DNA of 64,000 bases from positions 620,001 to 684,000 of the forward strand of contig JAXHMA010000004.1 of NCBI GenBank assembly GCA_034521835.1, given 5' to 3'. Every line of letters starts with the position of its first letter. The stretch's first letter is position 1. The notes under the pieces were generated by a model that was given only the letters and a program-made list of their open reading frames with translations, made no database searches and was not told the origin of the DNA. Shown here piece after piece: positions 1 through 8,707 of the stretch. The stretch is from JAMQKA01 sp034521835. Its GTDB lineage: Bacteria; Bacteroidota; Rhodothermia; Balneolales; Balneolaceae. The position numbers and the translations under genes are program-made.

Positions 1-707
1 TGGGCTGTAGGCAAGCTACTGCTAAGACTACCGAACTCGTAACTTGATAACGGATTCAAGCTATTCTTCAATTTGGGAAAGGCGCTATTGAACTCCTGGT
101 CGGTAAGCAAGGCTCCCAGCAGGGCACGCACGCGGGGAGGATATTGCAGGGCATAGGTAATCAGCTTATTTCTATCAGGATTACTCAAATCACGTATGCG
201 GCGTTGAAGTTGAGCAATAGCATTATCGATATCCAGATCCGGGATTTTCTTGAAGTCTTTTATGGCATCCAGAATTTCCAAGAAACGGATGTTCTCGTCA
301 GTGGGATCCACATAACTTTTGACCGATTTTACTTTCAGGTTATCGATCTCTGTATTGATCCTCTTTTTATTGCAGGCCAGGGTAATGGTTTTGGGGACCT
401 GGGTCGTAAGCCCCATTCGATTGTACAAAGACAAGCCGGTGATATACGCAATGCGATTGTCGCCTTCGTACATATAGGGTTTAATAAGCTGTTCTTCATT
501 TGGTTTTAAATCGCCAAAGAGCGACTCCTTGGGCTTGTAGAACAGACCCTTGGAAATCCTTTTTACCACATCGTTGGATATCAACCGCTCGATGGCCTTG
601 GTAGCAGCTCCGTACTCGCTATTATCTATGCCGAGCTGGTCATATTTAAATGTCGTTCCTTCGTCAAAGGACGAAATGTTGTCTCTTATTCTTTTTGCAG
701 TACTCAT
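1..707 (-). CDS. AbiEi-like (DUF6088-type) antitoxin, 3' end beyond window
   Basis: This leftward reading frame starts at the ATG at 707-705 and stays open to the window edge, so about 235 residues are visible and the C-terminus is missing. It begins MSTAKRIRDN. A winged-helix-like N-terminal part (GAATKAIERLISNDVVKRI, then GLFYKP) is followed by a stretch resembling AbiEi/DUF6088 antitoxins (AYITGLSLYNRMGL). In that family the antitoxin represses its own operon and neutralises a nucleotidyltransferase toxin (AbiEii) encoded immediately downstream. That partner would lie left of position 1 and cannot be seen. The family call rests on motif and layout recognition only. A one-gene regulator is the alternative. 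Confidence 0.6.
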   Translation of the reverse strand, partial: MSTAKRIRDNISSFDEGTTFKYDQLGIDNSEYGAATKAIERLISNDVVKRISKGLFYKPKESLFGDLKPNEEQLIKPYMYEGDNRIAYITGLSLYNRMGLTTQVPKTITLACNKKRINTEIDNLKVKSVKSYVDPTDENIRFLEILDAIKDFKKIPDLDIDNAIAQLQRRIRDLSNPDRNKLITYALQYPPRVRALLGALLTDQEFNSAFPKLKNSLNPLSSYEFGSLSSSLPTA

Positions 708-935
708 AATGCTACGTGTTATGTTAATGACCTTTCAACAGCTTGTATTAATATAGTATTTAATTGGTACTTATGTCAAGTTATTTGCGCTGTTTACTTG
801 ACTTAGTGAAATTGTTAATAATACTGTTTGGGTTTTTTTACAGAATATGCTGTTAGTACGTTTTATGAAAGGATAGGATTTAGGCTTCTTCGCTCTGGAA
901 TTGCTACAAAAAAATGGACAGGGAGTTAAGCCAGA

Positions 936-1805
936 TCATGCAGCCAATTCTTGGTTTTCTGTTAAGTAGTTTTGCATTTCCGCCGGTGTTCGGTAGGCCA
1001 GCGTAGAATGCAAGCGCTGGCGATTATACCAGATCTCAATAAATTGGAAGATTTCTCCTCGAAGATTGTTGTAATTATAGTGTTTAGGTTCTATTGGTAG
1101 TTCTGCTTTAAAGGTTTTAAAGAAGCTCTCGGCCGGTGCGTTATCCCAGCAGTTGCCTTTACGGCTCATGCTTTGGCGGACCAGCGGTCGGGCTTTGAGC
1201 AACTTCCTAAACTCCTTGCAGGCATATTGGACACCCCGGTCAGAATGGAAGACCAGCTCCTGGTCGATAGTCCGCTTTTGACAGGCGGCTTTCCAGGCCG
1301 GAATAATCGTTTCATCGGCGCTCATGCCTTCCGAGAACGACCAGCCCACGATCTGGCGATCAGCCAGATCCATGATGGTCGTCAAATACAACCACCCTTG
1401 ATTGCTGGGGATATAGGTGATGTCGCTTACCCACACCTGACCCAATTGGCCGGCCGAAAAATCTTGGTCTAACCGGTTCGGGGCCACAGGAAGAGTGTGC
1501 CTGGAATCTGTGGTGGTTACCCATTTGGGGCGAATCTGGCTTTGTATGCCTTCTTTTCTCATTAGTCGAGCTACCCTCCGGCGACTAAGCTGCTCTCCCT
1601 CTCGAAGCAGTTGCTGGTGAATGCGAGGACTACCATAGGTCTTCCCCGACTTCAGCCAGATATGTTTAATTTGTTTCGTCAAGCGCCGGTTCTCTTTGGC
1701 GCGATCGGAGGGCTCGCGACTCATCCAGCTATAATAGCCGCTTCTGCTTACATCGAATACCTCGGACATCTTTACAATGGGAAATATGTGTCTGTGTTCA
1801 GCCAT
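936..1805 (-). CDS. IS3-family transposase OrfB (DDE integrase core)
   Basis: The 289-residue protein has the IS3 OrfB layout. An N-terminal HTH_21-like segment (FDVSRSGYYSWMSREPS) precedes an rve integrase core with the DDE residues in VWVSDITYIP, VFHSDRGVQY and the NCWDNAPAESFFKTFK segment (NxxxES). The C-terminus has the usual RLHSTLAYRTPAEM motif. It catalyses transposition together with an OrfA or OrfAB fusion product. It begins 12 bases after the orfA stop; an A6G slippery run near the end of orfA could allow programmed frameshifting. OrfB itself looks intact. Confidence 0.93.
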   Translation of the reverse strand: MAEHRHIFPIVKMSEVFDVSRSGYYSWMSREPSDRAKENRRLTKQIKHIWLKSGKTYGSPRIHQQLLREGEQLSRRRVARLMRKEGIQSQIRPKWVTTTDSRHTLPVAPNRLDQDFSAGQLGQVWVSDITYIPSNQGWLYLTTIMDLADRQIVGWSFSEGMSADETIIPAWKAACQKRTIDQELVFHSDRGVQYACKEFRKLLKARPLVRQSMSRKGNCWDNAPAESFFKTFKAELPIEPKHYNYNNLRGEIFQFIEIWYNRQRLHSTLAYRTPAEMQNYLTENQELAA

Positions 1806-1816
1806 AAACTGGAAAA

Positions 1817-2114
1817 TTATCCGTTTTTCTTGGTAAAGATGCCCATCGCCTTTTTTAAGATATCCCGCTCCATACGTACGTCAGCCAGTTCTTTCTTCAA
1901 CTCGGCCAGCTGGTTCTCTTCGGTAGTCCGGCTGGGAATACCTTTGCCCGGAAAGGATTGCTGGGGTTTCTTCTTATACTCGGAGCGCCAAGCATAGATA
2001 AGGCCAGGATTAATACCCAGCTCATCGGCCAGCTCCCGGATATTGTCCCGCTGGTAACTTTGCTGGATTACGTCCAGTTTATATTCTTTGCTGTAGGTTC
2101 TGTCTTTTACTCAT
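1817..2114 (-). pseudogene. IS3-family OrfA, frameshifted near its start
   Basis: From the ATG at 2114 the frame reads MSKRQN and then meets a stop after 11 codons. Shifting by one base at about 2102 gives the typical OrfA protein: RTYSKEYKLDVIQQ, a helix-turn-helix (IRELADELGINPGLIYAWRSE) and a leucine-zipper-like tail (QLAELKKELADVRMERDILK). The span is 298 nt, one more than 99 codons, which fits a single inserted A (GACAGAACC for GACGAACC). OrfA binds the terminal repeats, so its loss could make the copy non-autonomous. A sequencing error is an alternative. Confidence 0.8.
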
Positions 2115-3649
2115 AATTGTTAGTTGTCATAAATTGCGGCGACAATCTATGGCTTAACTGGGTGTCCACCAAAATGTAGCAAGTTCACTCGCTTTAATTC
2201 TTCTGTAACTAATCGGATTGGTTTCTTTTTCTTCCTTATCAGGCAAAGGCATAAGCCATTTACGGTCTTACTATTTTCCAGCTTGAATTATCCAACTTAT
2301 CAATAAATTGGTTGCTTAATTGTATTTGTTTCTTCCCTCTTCCCAGAGTGTTTTTATGCATTGCTAAACATAATAGATGCGTAGGGCGGCTCATTGCTAC
2401 ATAAGCCATTTTTCTAGTTTTTATTTTTAAATCCTTTTTGGGTCTACTATAGTTATTGACTGTTAATTCTTTTTTTAACCGATTTAAGTCATACCCATCG
2501 TGAAATGTTTCTAAGTAAAGAGTTGCTGTATGTGTTTCACCCTTTATACCATGAATAGTCGAAAATTCAAGTTCAATGCCATCTTTATTATAAAGATTTC
2601 CACCTTCTAAGCCTGCTTTTTCAACGCGTTCATCAAGGTTATCTCCAATAACAAAATCATGATTCTCAATTTCACATTTTTTAAGATCAAATATTTTTGG
2701 AAATAGCCATGTAACTATATTTCGTAATTCGTCAACTTTATCTTGTTGTAAAACTATCTTCTTACAGTAAGAGGTTAGTTTTAATAAGAGCTCATTGTAT
2801 AAATTTTCATTGGTAGTGCTAACATGTTTTAACAGAGATCGAGGATCAAAATAGCGCCCATTTTTATTCTTTTGATCTAATTCTCTGCTAAACTGTACTA
2901 AACCATTTAGCAGAACTTTTCGAATAGAATTAGCATCAACAGATTTTGTTTCTGGAGGTATCTTTAGAGATTGTACATATGAATAAATGTTTTTATAAAA
3001 AATTCTTTGAGAAGTATTACTGTCCAAAACTACATCTGGCCAGTATGAGGAAATTCCATGATAAGTTTCATGGTCTTTAACCCAACCAATTGCTTTAAAT
3101 GGATTATTAGATTTATTTTTAACAGCTTCAAGATTGTGCTTTTTTATTAATTTAATAAACTCATCTTTTACAATTTCTATATTGTCGTCCTCAAAAATAA
3201 TTATATGAGGTTGAATATCAGGAGTTATATTGGTCCCTATCACCTTAAAGTTTTGAACTGATAGAGGTATGAGTTTATCAGCAATCTTTTGTGAAAATCT
3301 ATGACTTTTTGGAAGTGGAAGTCTCCTATCATTTAAATCCCAAAAAACCTTTTCGGTAACTGAGTTTTGAAAAATTGACTGATTGCTATCACCAAACCTT
3401 TGAATTGTCGTCTTATTTTGGTCAAATAAATTATTTAATAGATGACATTGTTTGGCGTCAGTGTCTTGCATTTCATCTATGAAGACGAATTTAAATCGAT
3501 TCGAAAGAAGTTTGGTATAAATATGTTTGTATTCATCTATATATTTTAGTGATATATAATATGGATCTGAATATCTGACCACACCAATTTTGTAAATATC
3601 TTCAAAAAGCTGCTTGAAAGCATGATATTTAGCATTATTCTTATCTTTT

Positions 3650-4750
3650 GCCATGTTCAAGTGATTAATGCAACAGCGCGGTGATTTAAAGATTGTTGGA
3701 TTGGATTAAGGTAATCAAATTTTCGAATGGGTCGAAAGTTCAGGTACTGCTTCGACGGTGTTGATGCGCTCCTCGGAGACCTTGCGAAGGTCGGTTCCCT
3801 TCGGAAAGAACCGCCGGAGCACCCAAATACGGTTTTCTACGGTACCTTTATCCTGGGAAGTGTATGGTCGGGTAAAGTAGGTATTGGCTTTTAAGTCCTT
3901 AGCAATATCCTGATGTCGGGCAAAGGCTTTATCGTTATCGAAGGTCAGGGTTTTGATGAAGGCTGGTGGAATTCGGCCCAGGCGCTGGGTAATCCGGTCG
4001 GCTATACCTTCAGCTTTTCGGCTGGTGACTTTCTCCAAAGCCGTCAGCAAGGTGGTCCGATCGGTCAGCACCAACAGAGCCGACTTATGGGCTTTGCCCA
4101 TCATTAGATCTACTTCGATGTCGCCCAATCGCTCTCGTTTTTCCACGACCTCCGGGCGTTGCTCAATAGATACCCGACCTTTAATTCGGCCCCTGCTGTC
4201 TTGCCGATTGCCCCGCTTGGCCTTACGAGCCCCGTGCTTGAGATGTTTGTAGAGGTTCTTGTCGGTTGGATCCTTATTGAGTTTCGCTGCCCATATCCAC
4301 TGGTAGATAGTCTCATGGCTGACACCATCGATCCCCATTACGCCCCAGCGGCCGCTGATCGAGCTCCGGGAAAGCTTCTCGGTGGTCAGCCACCGGCGGG
4401 CCTGCCCCTTGAGGGCCTCGCTGAACCGCCTGTGTTTGCGTTTGGCCCGATGGCGCTGGGTGGTAAGCTCTTGGGCTGTTTTAGGGCAATACGGGTTGCC
4501 CTCCGAGCCTTCATTAGCTACATTACGTCTAAGCTCACGGCTGATTGTCGAGCGATGTACACCGATGGTTCGAGCAATTTCGGCTTGGGTTGTGGCCGGC
4601 ATCTAGTAGCGCTTTAATTTGATAACGATTTTCTAAGCTGAGTTGGGTGTATTTTTGCATGAGCAACATGAATATAACCCGCTTGGCTGAAGACCTCAGG
4701 GAATTCCCCTGAGGTCTTTCTTCATGTTGCACTTACTACTTGAACTCAGG
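3650..4750 (-). mobile_element. IS30-family insertion sequence, copy 1
   Basis: This copy is about 1101 bp and nearly identical to the one at 41698-42797. The imperfect terminal repeats share TTCAAGT followed by T-A-rich sequence and TGCAACA. A TTT duplication flanks it (the left T-run at 3646-3649 and 4751-4753). Excision with loss of one TTT joins the two helicase halves in frame as ATT TTA AAA GAT AAG. The element interrupts the helicase gene at about codon 196. Its transposase gene has two single-base insertions relative to the consensus of the two copies. Confidence 0.92.
3657..4660 (-). pseudogene. IS30-family transposase, copy 1, two frameshifts
   Basis: The intact product should be 333 residues (1002 nt). 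This copy spans 1004 nt because of one extra C near 4572 (after MQKYTQLSLENRYQIKALLD) and one extra base near 3745 (after SEERINTVEA). The central frame keeps the HTH (EIARTIGVHRSTISREL) and the IS30 DDE core, with D in GDIEVDLMMGKA, D in TLTFDNDKAF and E in SQDKGTVENRIWVLR. Transposase from an intact copy elsewhere could still act in trans. Comparison with the second copy makes the insertions easy to see. They could be sequencing errors. Confidence 0.85.
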
Positions 4751-5129
4751 TTTAAAATTGTTTTGTGCTCACCGCTTTTTTCAATAATCTTGAAAGCCTC
4801 TTTATCAAAATTGTAATATAGTCGCTCAGCTAATTCAGCCCATTCTAAATCCCGGTTCTTTTTTTTCCAGTATAAAAACTCTTTTAATTTTGTATCCTGT
4901 TTCCAAGGAATTGCTGTAATTTTGCTTTTAAGAACACCATCAAAGTATTCGTTGTCTACAATTTTTGGTTTTATATCATATTTAGTAATAAATATCTGAT
5001 TCGAAATATATTTGTGTACAAAAGATTGAAAAGTGCCAAAGAAGTTGGGATAACTAAAAAGACTACTAAAATGAGTGCCAAGGTTATCCTTAATTTCATT
5101 TATGGCAACATTAGTGTGTGTCAGAACAC

Positions 5130-6541
5130 TTCTGTCCGAACATTTTCTAATTAAGGGTACAAACCTATGGTTAGAGCCCTACAGGGCATATTTTACGGGT
5201 CAAACTCCAAATAAAAACTACCCAAATTTCAGCTGCTGTTGGCCCCTGTCCGGTGGCTTATAGCGTTTTTTGGCCTTCTGAACGGTGATCTGAATCTCGC
5301 TGGCAATATATTCCAAGCGATTATACTGCGTCAGGCAGACCCGGATCAGGGTTACAAAGTGTCCAAAACAGTGGTAGGTTTTGCTAATATTACGCCGAAT
5401 CAGCTCCAGCAGCAGATACACGATCATGGCCACGAAGATCTGGGACTTGCAGGCGTTCTCCGTTGTTCCCAAGAACGTTTTTATCTGCAAATTTTGCTTG
5501 ATCAGCTTGAAGAAAATCTCAATCTGCCAGCGGCGCTTGTAGAGTTCGGCGATAGTGGCAGCCGGCCAGTCGGTATTATTGGTAATCACCTCGATTACTT
5601 TATTCCCCTCTTCCTTATAGATCGCTACCCGGCGCAGCTGGACCTTGTCCATCCCCGCTTTGATGGCCGCCTGGCCGGTCAGATAAATACGTTCATCTTT
5701 TAAAATATGTTCGTCTTTCCCATCGGGAAGCTCATTTTCGACGATGGATTCATAAAGGGTATTGGACTTAATGCGGGTTACAAAGTGATTTTGGTCTTCG
5801 ATACGTGTGGCAAACAGCCCAAAGTCAAAATAGCCCCGGTCGTCTACTACTATCGTGCCAGCAGGGTAACGGAAGTTATCGGCGCCCCGGCGATCGCTTA
5901 CCTTGGCTGGGGTTAGATGAATCATTTCCGGGATCATCTGGGCTTCATCCAGGCTTATATGCATCTTAATACCGCCTTTAGCTGTCCGAAACTTCGCCCA
6001 GGGGAATAAACTCAAGCACAGGCTCATAATCGAAGCATCCACCAGTTTGATGTGTTTGCCCTTGATCTGCTTGATTACTTTATATTCTTTGCGCTTAGTA
6101 AACAGGCTCGAAAAATGAGCCAAAAGCTTCATATACAGCGACTCAAAGACCTGCCAGTCGCGTTTGGCGTGGCTGTCGCTCATTGTGGACTTGGCCGGGC
6201 TCTGCTCCAAGCCAATGTCTTTGAGAAATTTGGGGCTGACACTGATGCCTTGGGCGATCTCCCGGAGCGTATGGCATTTATTCAGCTGTCCGAACATCAT
6301 AGCTACTAACTGGTCATACGTTTTATATTTATGGCAGTGCTTATCGGATTCATAGTGACCGATCAGCTCGTTCAATAACGAAGAAGGAATCAAATCTAAA
6401 ATTTGACCCAGTAAGGGTTTGTCTGATTTTTTTGCGATCTTTGTGGGGCTCATGGTTGTGATATTGTTGTTGAGATTCTAAACAGATCCCAAATCTAACA
6501 ATTTTCATGCCATGAGCTATTTTTTTGTTCGGACAGTACTG
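5130..6541 (-). mobile_element. IS4-family insertion sequence with 12-bp target duplication
   Basis: The element is bounded by a perfect 12-bp direct repeat, GTGTCAGAACAC, at 5118-5129 and 6542-6553. Its ends carry the inverted repeat CTGTCCGAACA (5132-5142 and the complement ending near 6536). Removal with one repeat copy restores the helicase sequence GICVLTHTNVAIN in frame. The 1412-bp element carries one intact transposase gene, so it is the best candidate for a still-active IS here. Confidence 0.93.
5218..6453 (-). CDS. IS4-family transposase with DUF4372 N-terminal domain
   Basis: The protein has 411 residues and starts MSPTKIAKKSDKPLLGQ. The DUF4372-like N-terminal region (about 5-75, ending LREIAQGISVS) is followed by the DDE_Tnp_1 core. 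The first catalytic Asp lies in KLVDASIM, the second in VVDDRGYFDF and the Glu in the YREK-like segment YKRRWQIEIFFKLIKQNLQIK. It catalyses cut-and-paste transposition of its own element. The frame is intact and its ends sit close to the inverted repeats. Confidence 0.93.
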   Translation of the reverse strand: MSPTKIAKKSDKPLLGQILDLIPSSLLNELIGHYESDKHCHKYKTYDQLVAMMFGQLNKCHTLREIAQGISVSPKFLKDIGLEQSPAKSTMSDSHAKRDWQVFESLYMKLLAHFSSLFTKRKEYKVIKQIKGKHIKLVDASIMSLCLSLFPWAKFRTAKGGIKMHISLDEAQMIPEMIHLTPAKVSDRRGADNFRYPAGTIVVDDRGYFDFGLFATRIEDQNHFVTRIKSNTLYESIVENELPDGKDEHILKDERIYLTGQAAIKAGMDKVQLRRVAIYKEEGNKVIEVITNNTDWPAATIAELYKRRWQIEIFFKLIKQNLQIKTFLGTTENACKSQIFVAMIVYLLLELIRRNISKTYHCFGHFVTLIRVCLTQYNRLEYIASEIQITVQKAKKRYKPPDRGQQQLKFG

Positions 6542-6763
6542 GTGTCAGAACACAAATTCCTCTATTTTTGGCTAATGGTAGTTGCTCCGAAATTAGAAGC
6601 AGTTTTGCCAGTAAGGTTGTTGTTTTACCGCTTCCTGGACTTGCTTGAACATCAAATCCCTCTAAGTCTTGAATGACTTTTCGTCTCTCTGAGTCAAATA
6701 TACCTTTACCTTTTAAAAGGAGAGATTGTGCTTTGTCAATATCAGAATCACTTATTGATATCA

Positions 6764-8683
6764 TTAATTCCCTTGCCAAAGTTTAGTGCCTGAAACATGT
6801 TCAATTGTATTGACCAAATATTTTAAATAGTCATCATTCAAAATAGCAGCTTTTCTTTTAGCCTTTTCTTCTTCATCAAGTTCATTTAATATTTTAGAGA
6901 AACATTGAGCTATAACAGCTTTAGATATTGGCGTGCTTCCTTTATCACTATCTGGTTTTTTTCGGCCTAATATTTTATGAGCGTAAATTTCATATGCTAC
7001 TCTTTCAGAATCTTCATTGAAATCGGATATTAATTGATCAAGCTTATTATTTACTTCTTCCTTAAATTCCTCATTATAAATATTTACAAATGAGTTATCC
7101 TTATTTCTTAATTGTTCAGCTACTAAAACAGCTTGATAAAACAAATCTTGGAGACAACTTTGTGCAATTTCATATTCCAGAGTCCAAGATTTTGAAATAT
7201 AGCCCTTAACATCTTGCTTGGTTAATTCTTTAGATAATTTATTCCTTTCGTTTTCTGGATTCAGATCCTTTTTTACTTGGATAACTTTAACACCGCTATC
7301 ATCTAATTTTCTTTTTATATCTAAATCACGAACACTTGATACAGATATTCCCATCTTGGGATCGCTATTCCTTAAAAATATTTTTGTATATCGCATAAAT
7401 GATAGGGAACCCATATTAACTATAGAAATACCATGTTCTGGGAAATTTATTCCTAATAGATTTGCAAATATAGGCAACATTATATTTTCAGCATCTCCCT
7501 CTACTAAAATCAATCCGTCACAGAAAAAGAGATTAGCTTTAGTTACATCCAAGAAGCGTTCTAAAAAGGCGTAATCGTTTTGATTCAGTTGAGTATGACT
7601 ATTCCCCATTGGAAAAACATTCCCTTGCTTACATATAAAAAGATTTTCTAAATCAATTTTTGATGCCAAGTTGGGACTGTGAGTAGTCAAAATAAATTGT
7701 ACATCCTTAAATGAGTCAGAGTTTTGTAAATATTCGATCAGTCTTAATTGCGCTTGCGGATGTAAATGAGCTTCAACTTCTTCAATTAATGCTACCTTGG
7801 CTGCATTTTTCAGACCTGTTTCTAATAACAGTAGTTCGGCAGCTATGAAAAGTAAGTTATTGCTACCTAATCCCTCTTTTAAAGAGCCTAAATTTAAAAT
7901 TAATTTCTCCAAGATTGATTGGAGAGAGGGATCTGATAAATCAATGTGTGCTTCTTTGTCATCAATAAGCTTATCTAAATGCCGATTGATTGTTTGAAGT
8001 ACATTTTTACCTTCCGGATCAGTTTCAAAATACTTTCTAACTCGTTCATTTGCCCCTTTTAGAATCTCTTGAATTTCATGATTATCATCTTGATTACTTT
8101 GAAAGGTCTTATAACTGGATAATATTTGAGATAATCTCGATCCTCGTTTAGGGGTGAGCTCAGAATCAGCATCTCGAAGTGGCATTAAATATGTTGCCCG
8201 TAGTAAATCTCTTGCTCCAGCATCAAGCCTCGTCCCATCATCTCTAGAACCTGCTAAAATATCAGAGTAAACATTACCATTTTTAATTTCACCTTCTAAG
8301 TAAACATTAAGCTGGTATTCAACTTCATCTTCGCTTAATGGAATAATTTTAAGCCATTCAAGAAAATTTTTTGCCTCTTCTTCTTTTGATGTCTTAAATA
8401 TGCATTCAATTCTTATTTTCTCTGCCCTACTTTTATCCGGCTCTTTCGAATCGTTAACAAAAAAGTCATCAATTTTAGGTTTAATCCATTCTCTACTTTG
8501 AGTTAAAACTACGTATTTTATTGCATCAACTATCGTAGATTTACCTGAATTATTTTCCCCAACTAATAAATTCAACCGTTTATTGAACTCAACTGATAGA
8601 TCTGGGTTATCTAATTCTATCTTTTCAGAATTGCTTGAACCATATTGTCTAAAATTCCATAACTTTAAATTGTGTAGATACAT
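6764..8683 (-). CDS. GajA-like OLD-family ATPase/TOPRIM endonuclease
   Basis: The 639-residue protein begins YLHNLKLWNFRQYG, typical of RecF/OLD AAA ATPases. It has a Walker A motif GENNSGKS (42-49), a Walker B-like LIEEVEAHLHP (about 300) and the H-loop LTTHSPNLA. A TOPRIM domain follows, with ILVEGDAE (about 394) and a DxD motif in VRDLDIKR. Class 2 OLD nucleases such as GajA are encoded beside a UvrD-like helicase and form the Gabija anti-phage complex. Here the helicase follows with a TAATG overlap. The gene lies 24 bp after the type IIG enzyme gene, suggesting one operon. Without an intact helicase the nuclease alone may not protect. Confidence 0.85.
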   Translation of the reverse strand: MYLHNLKLWNFRQYGSSNSEKIELDNPDLSVEFNKRLNLLVGENNSGKSTIVDAIKYVVLTQSREWIKPKIDDFFVNDSKEPDKSRAEKIRIECIFKTSKEEEAKNFLEWLKIIPLSEDEVEYQLNVYLEGEIKNGNVYSDILAGSRDDGTRLDAGARDLLRATYLMPLRDADSELTPKRGSRLSQILSSYKTFQSNQDDNHEIQEILKGANERVRKYFETDPEGKNVLQTINRHLDKLIDDKEAHIDLSDPSLQSILEKLILNLGSLKEGLGSNNLLFIAAELLLLETGLKNAAKVALIEEVEAHLHPQAQLRLIEYLQNSDSFKDVQFILTTHSPNLASKIDLENLFICKQGNVFPMGNSHTQLNQNDYAFLERFLDVTKANLFFCDGLILVEGDAENIMLPIFANLLGINFPEHGISIVNMGSLSFMRYTKIFLRNSDPKMGISVSSVRDLDIKRKLDDSGVKVIQVKKDLNPENERNKLSKELTKQDVKGYISKSWTLEYEIAQSCLQDLFYQAVLVAEQLRNKDNSFVNIYNEEFKEEVNNKLDQLISDFNEDSERVAYEIYAHKILGRKKPDSDKGSTPISKAVIAQCFSKILNELDEEEKAKRKAAILNDDYLKYLVNTIEHVSGTKLWQGN

Positions 8684-8707
8684 AAATGCCTCTTGGGTAA
8701 ACTTTGA

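Larger units (their letters stand above)
896..2187 (-). mobile_element. IS3-family insertion sequence with 3-bp target duplication
   Basis: Imperfect terminal inverted repeats are visible: the left end reads TTGCTACAAAAAAATGGACA and the right end, reverse-complemented, reads TTGCTACATTTTGGTGGACA, both continuing to GTTAAGCC. Extending to TG...CA ends gives 896-2187, about 1.29 kb. The trinucleotide CTC flanks both sides (893-895 and 2188-2190), as expected for the 3-bp duplication of IS3 elements. The element carries leftward orfA and orfB and sits just past the 3' end of the helicase pseudogene. OrfA is frameshifted, so this copy may be immobile. Confidence 0.85.
2260..6764 (-). pseudogene. 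GajB-like UvrD/Rep helicase, split by IS30 and IS4 insertions
   Basis: Three blocks share one original frame. Block 1 (6764-6542) holds the Walker A motif ASPGSGKTT and motif Ia. Block 2 (5129-4751) continues HTNVAINEIKDNLG and FFGTFQSFVHKYIS. Block 3 (3649-2260) holds Walker B FIDEMQDTD, the motif III region FGDSNQSIF, motif V STIHGIKGET and motif VI YVAMSRPTHLL. Removing the two elements with one copy of each duplication leaves 1977 nt, exactly 659 codons with the stop. The ATG at 6764 overlaps the upstream OLD-nuclease stop (TAATG), showing translational coupling. In Gabija and other class 2 OLD systems this helicase partners the nuclease, so the system is probably inactive here. Confidence 0.88.
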
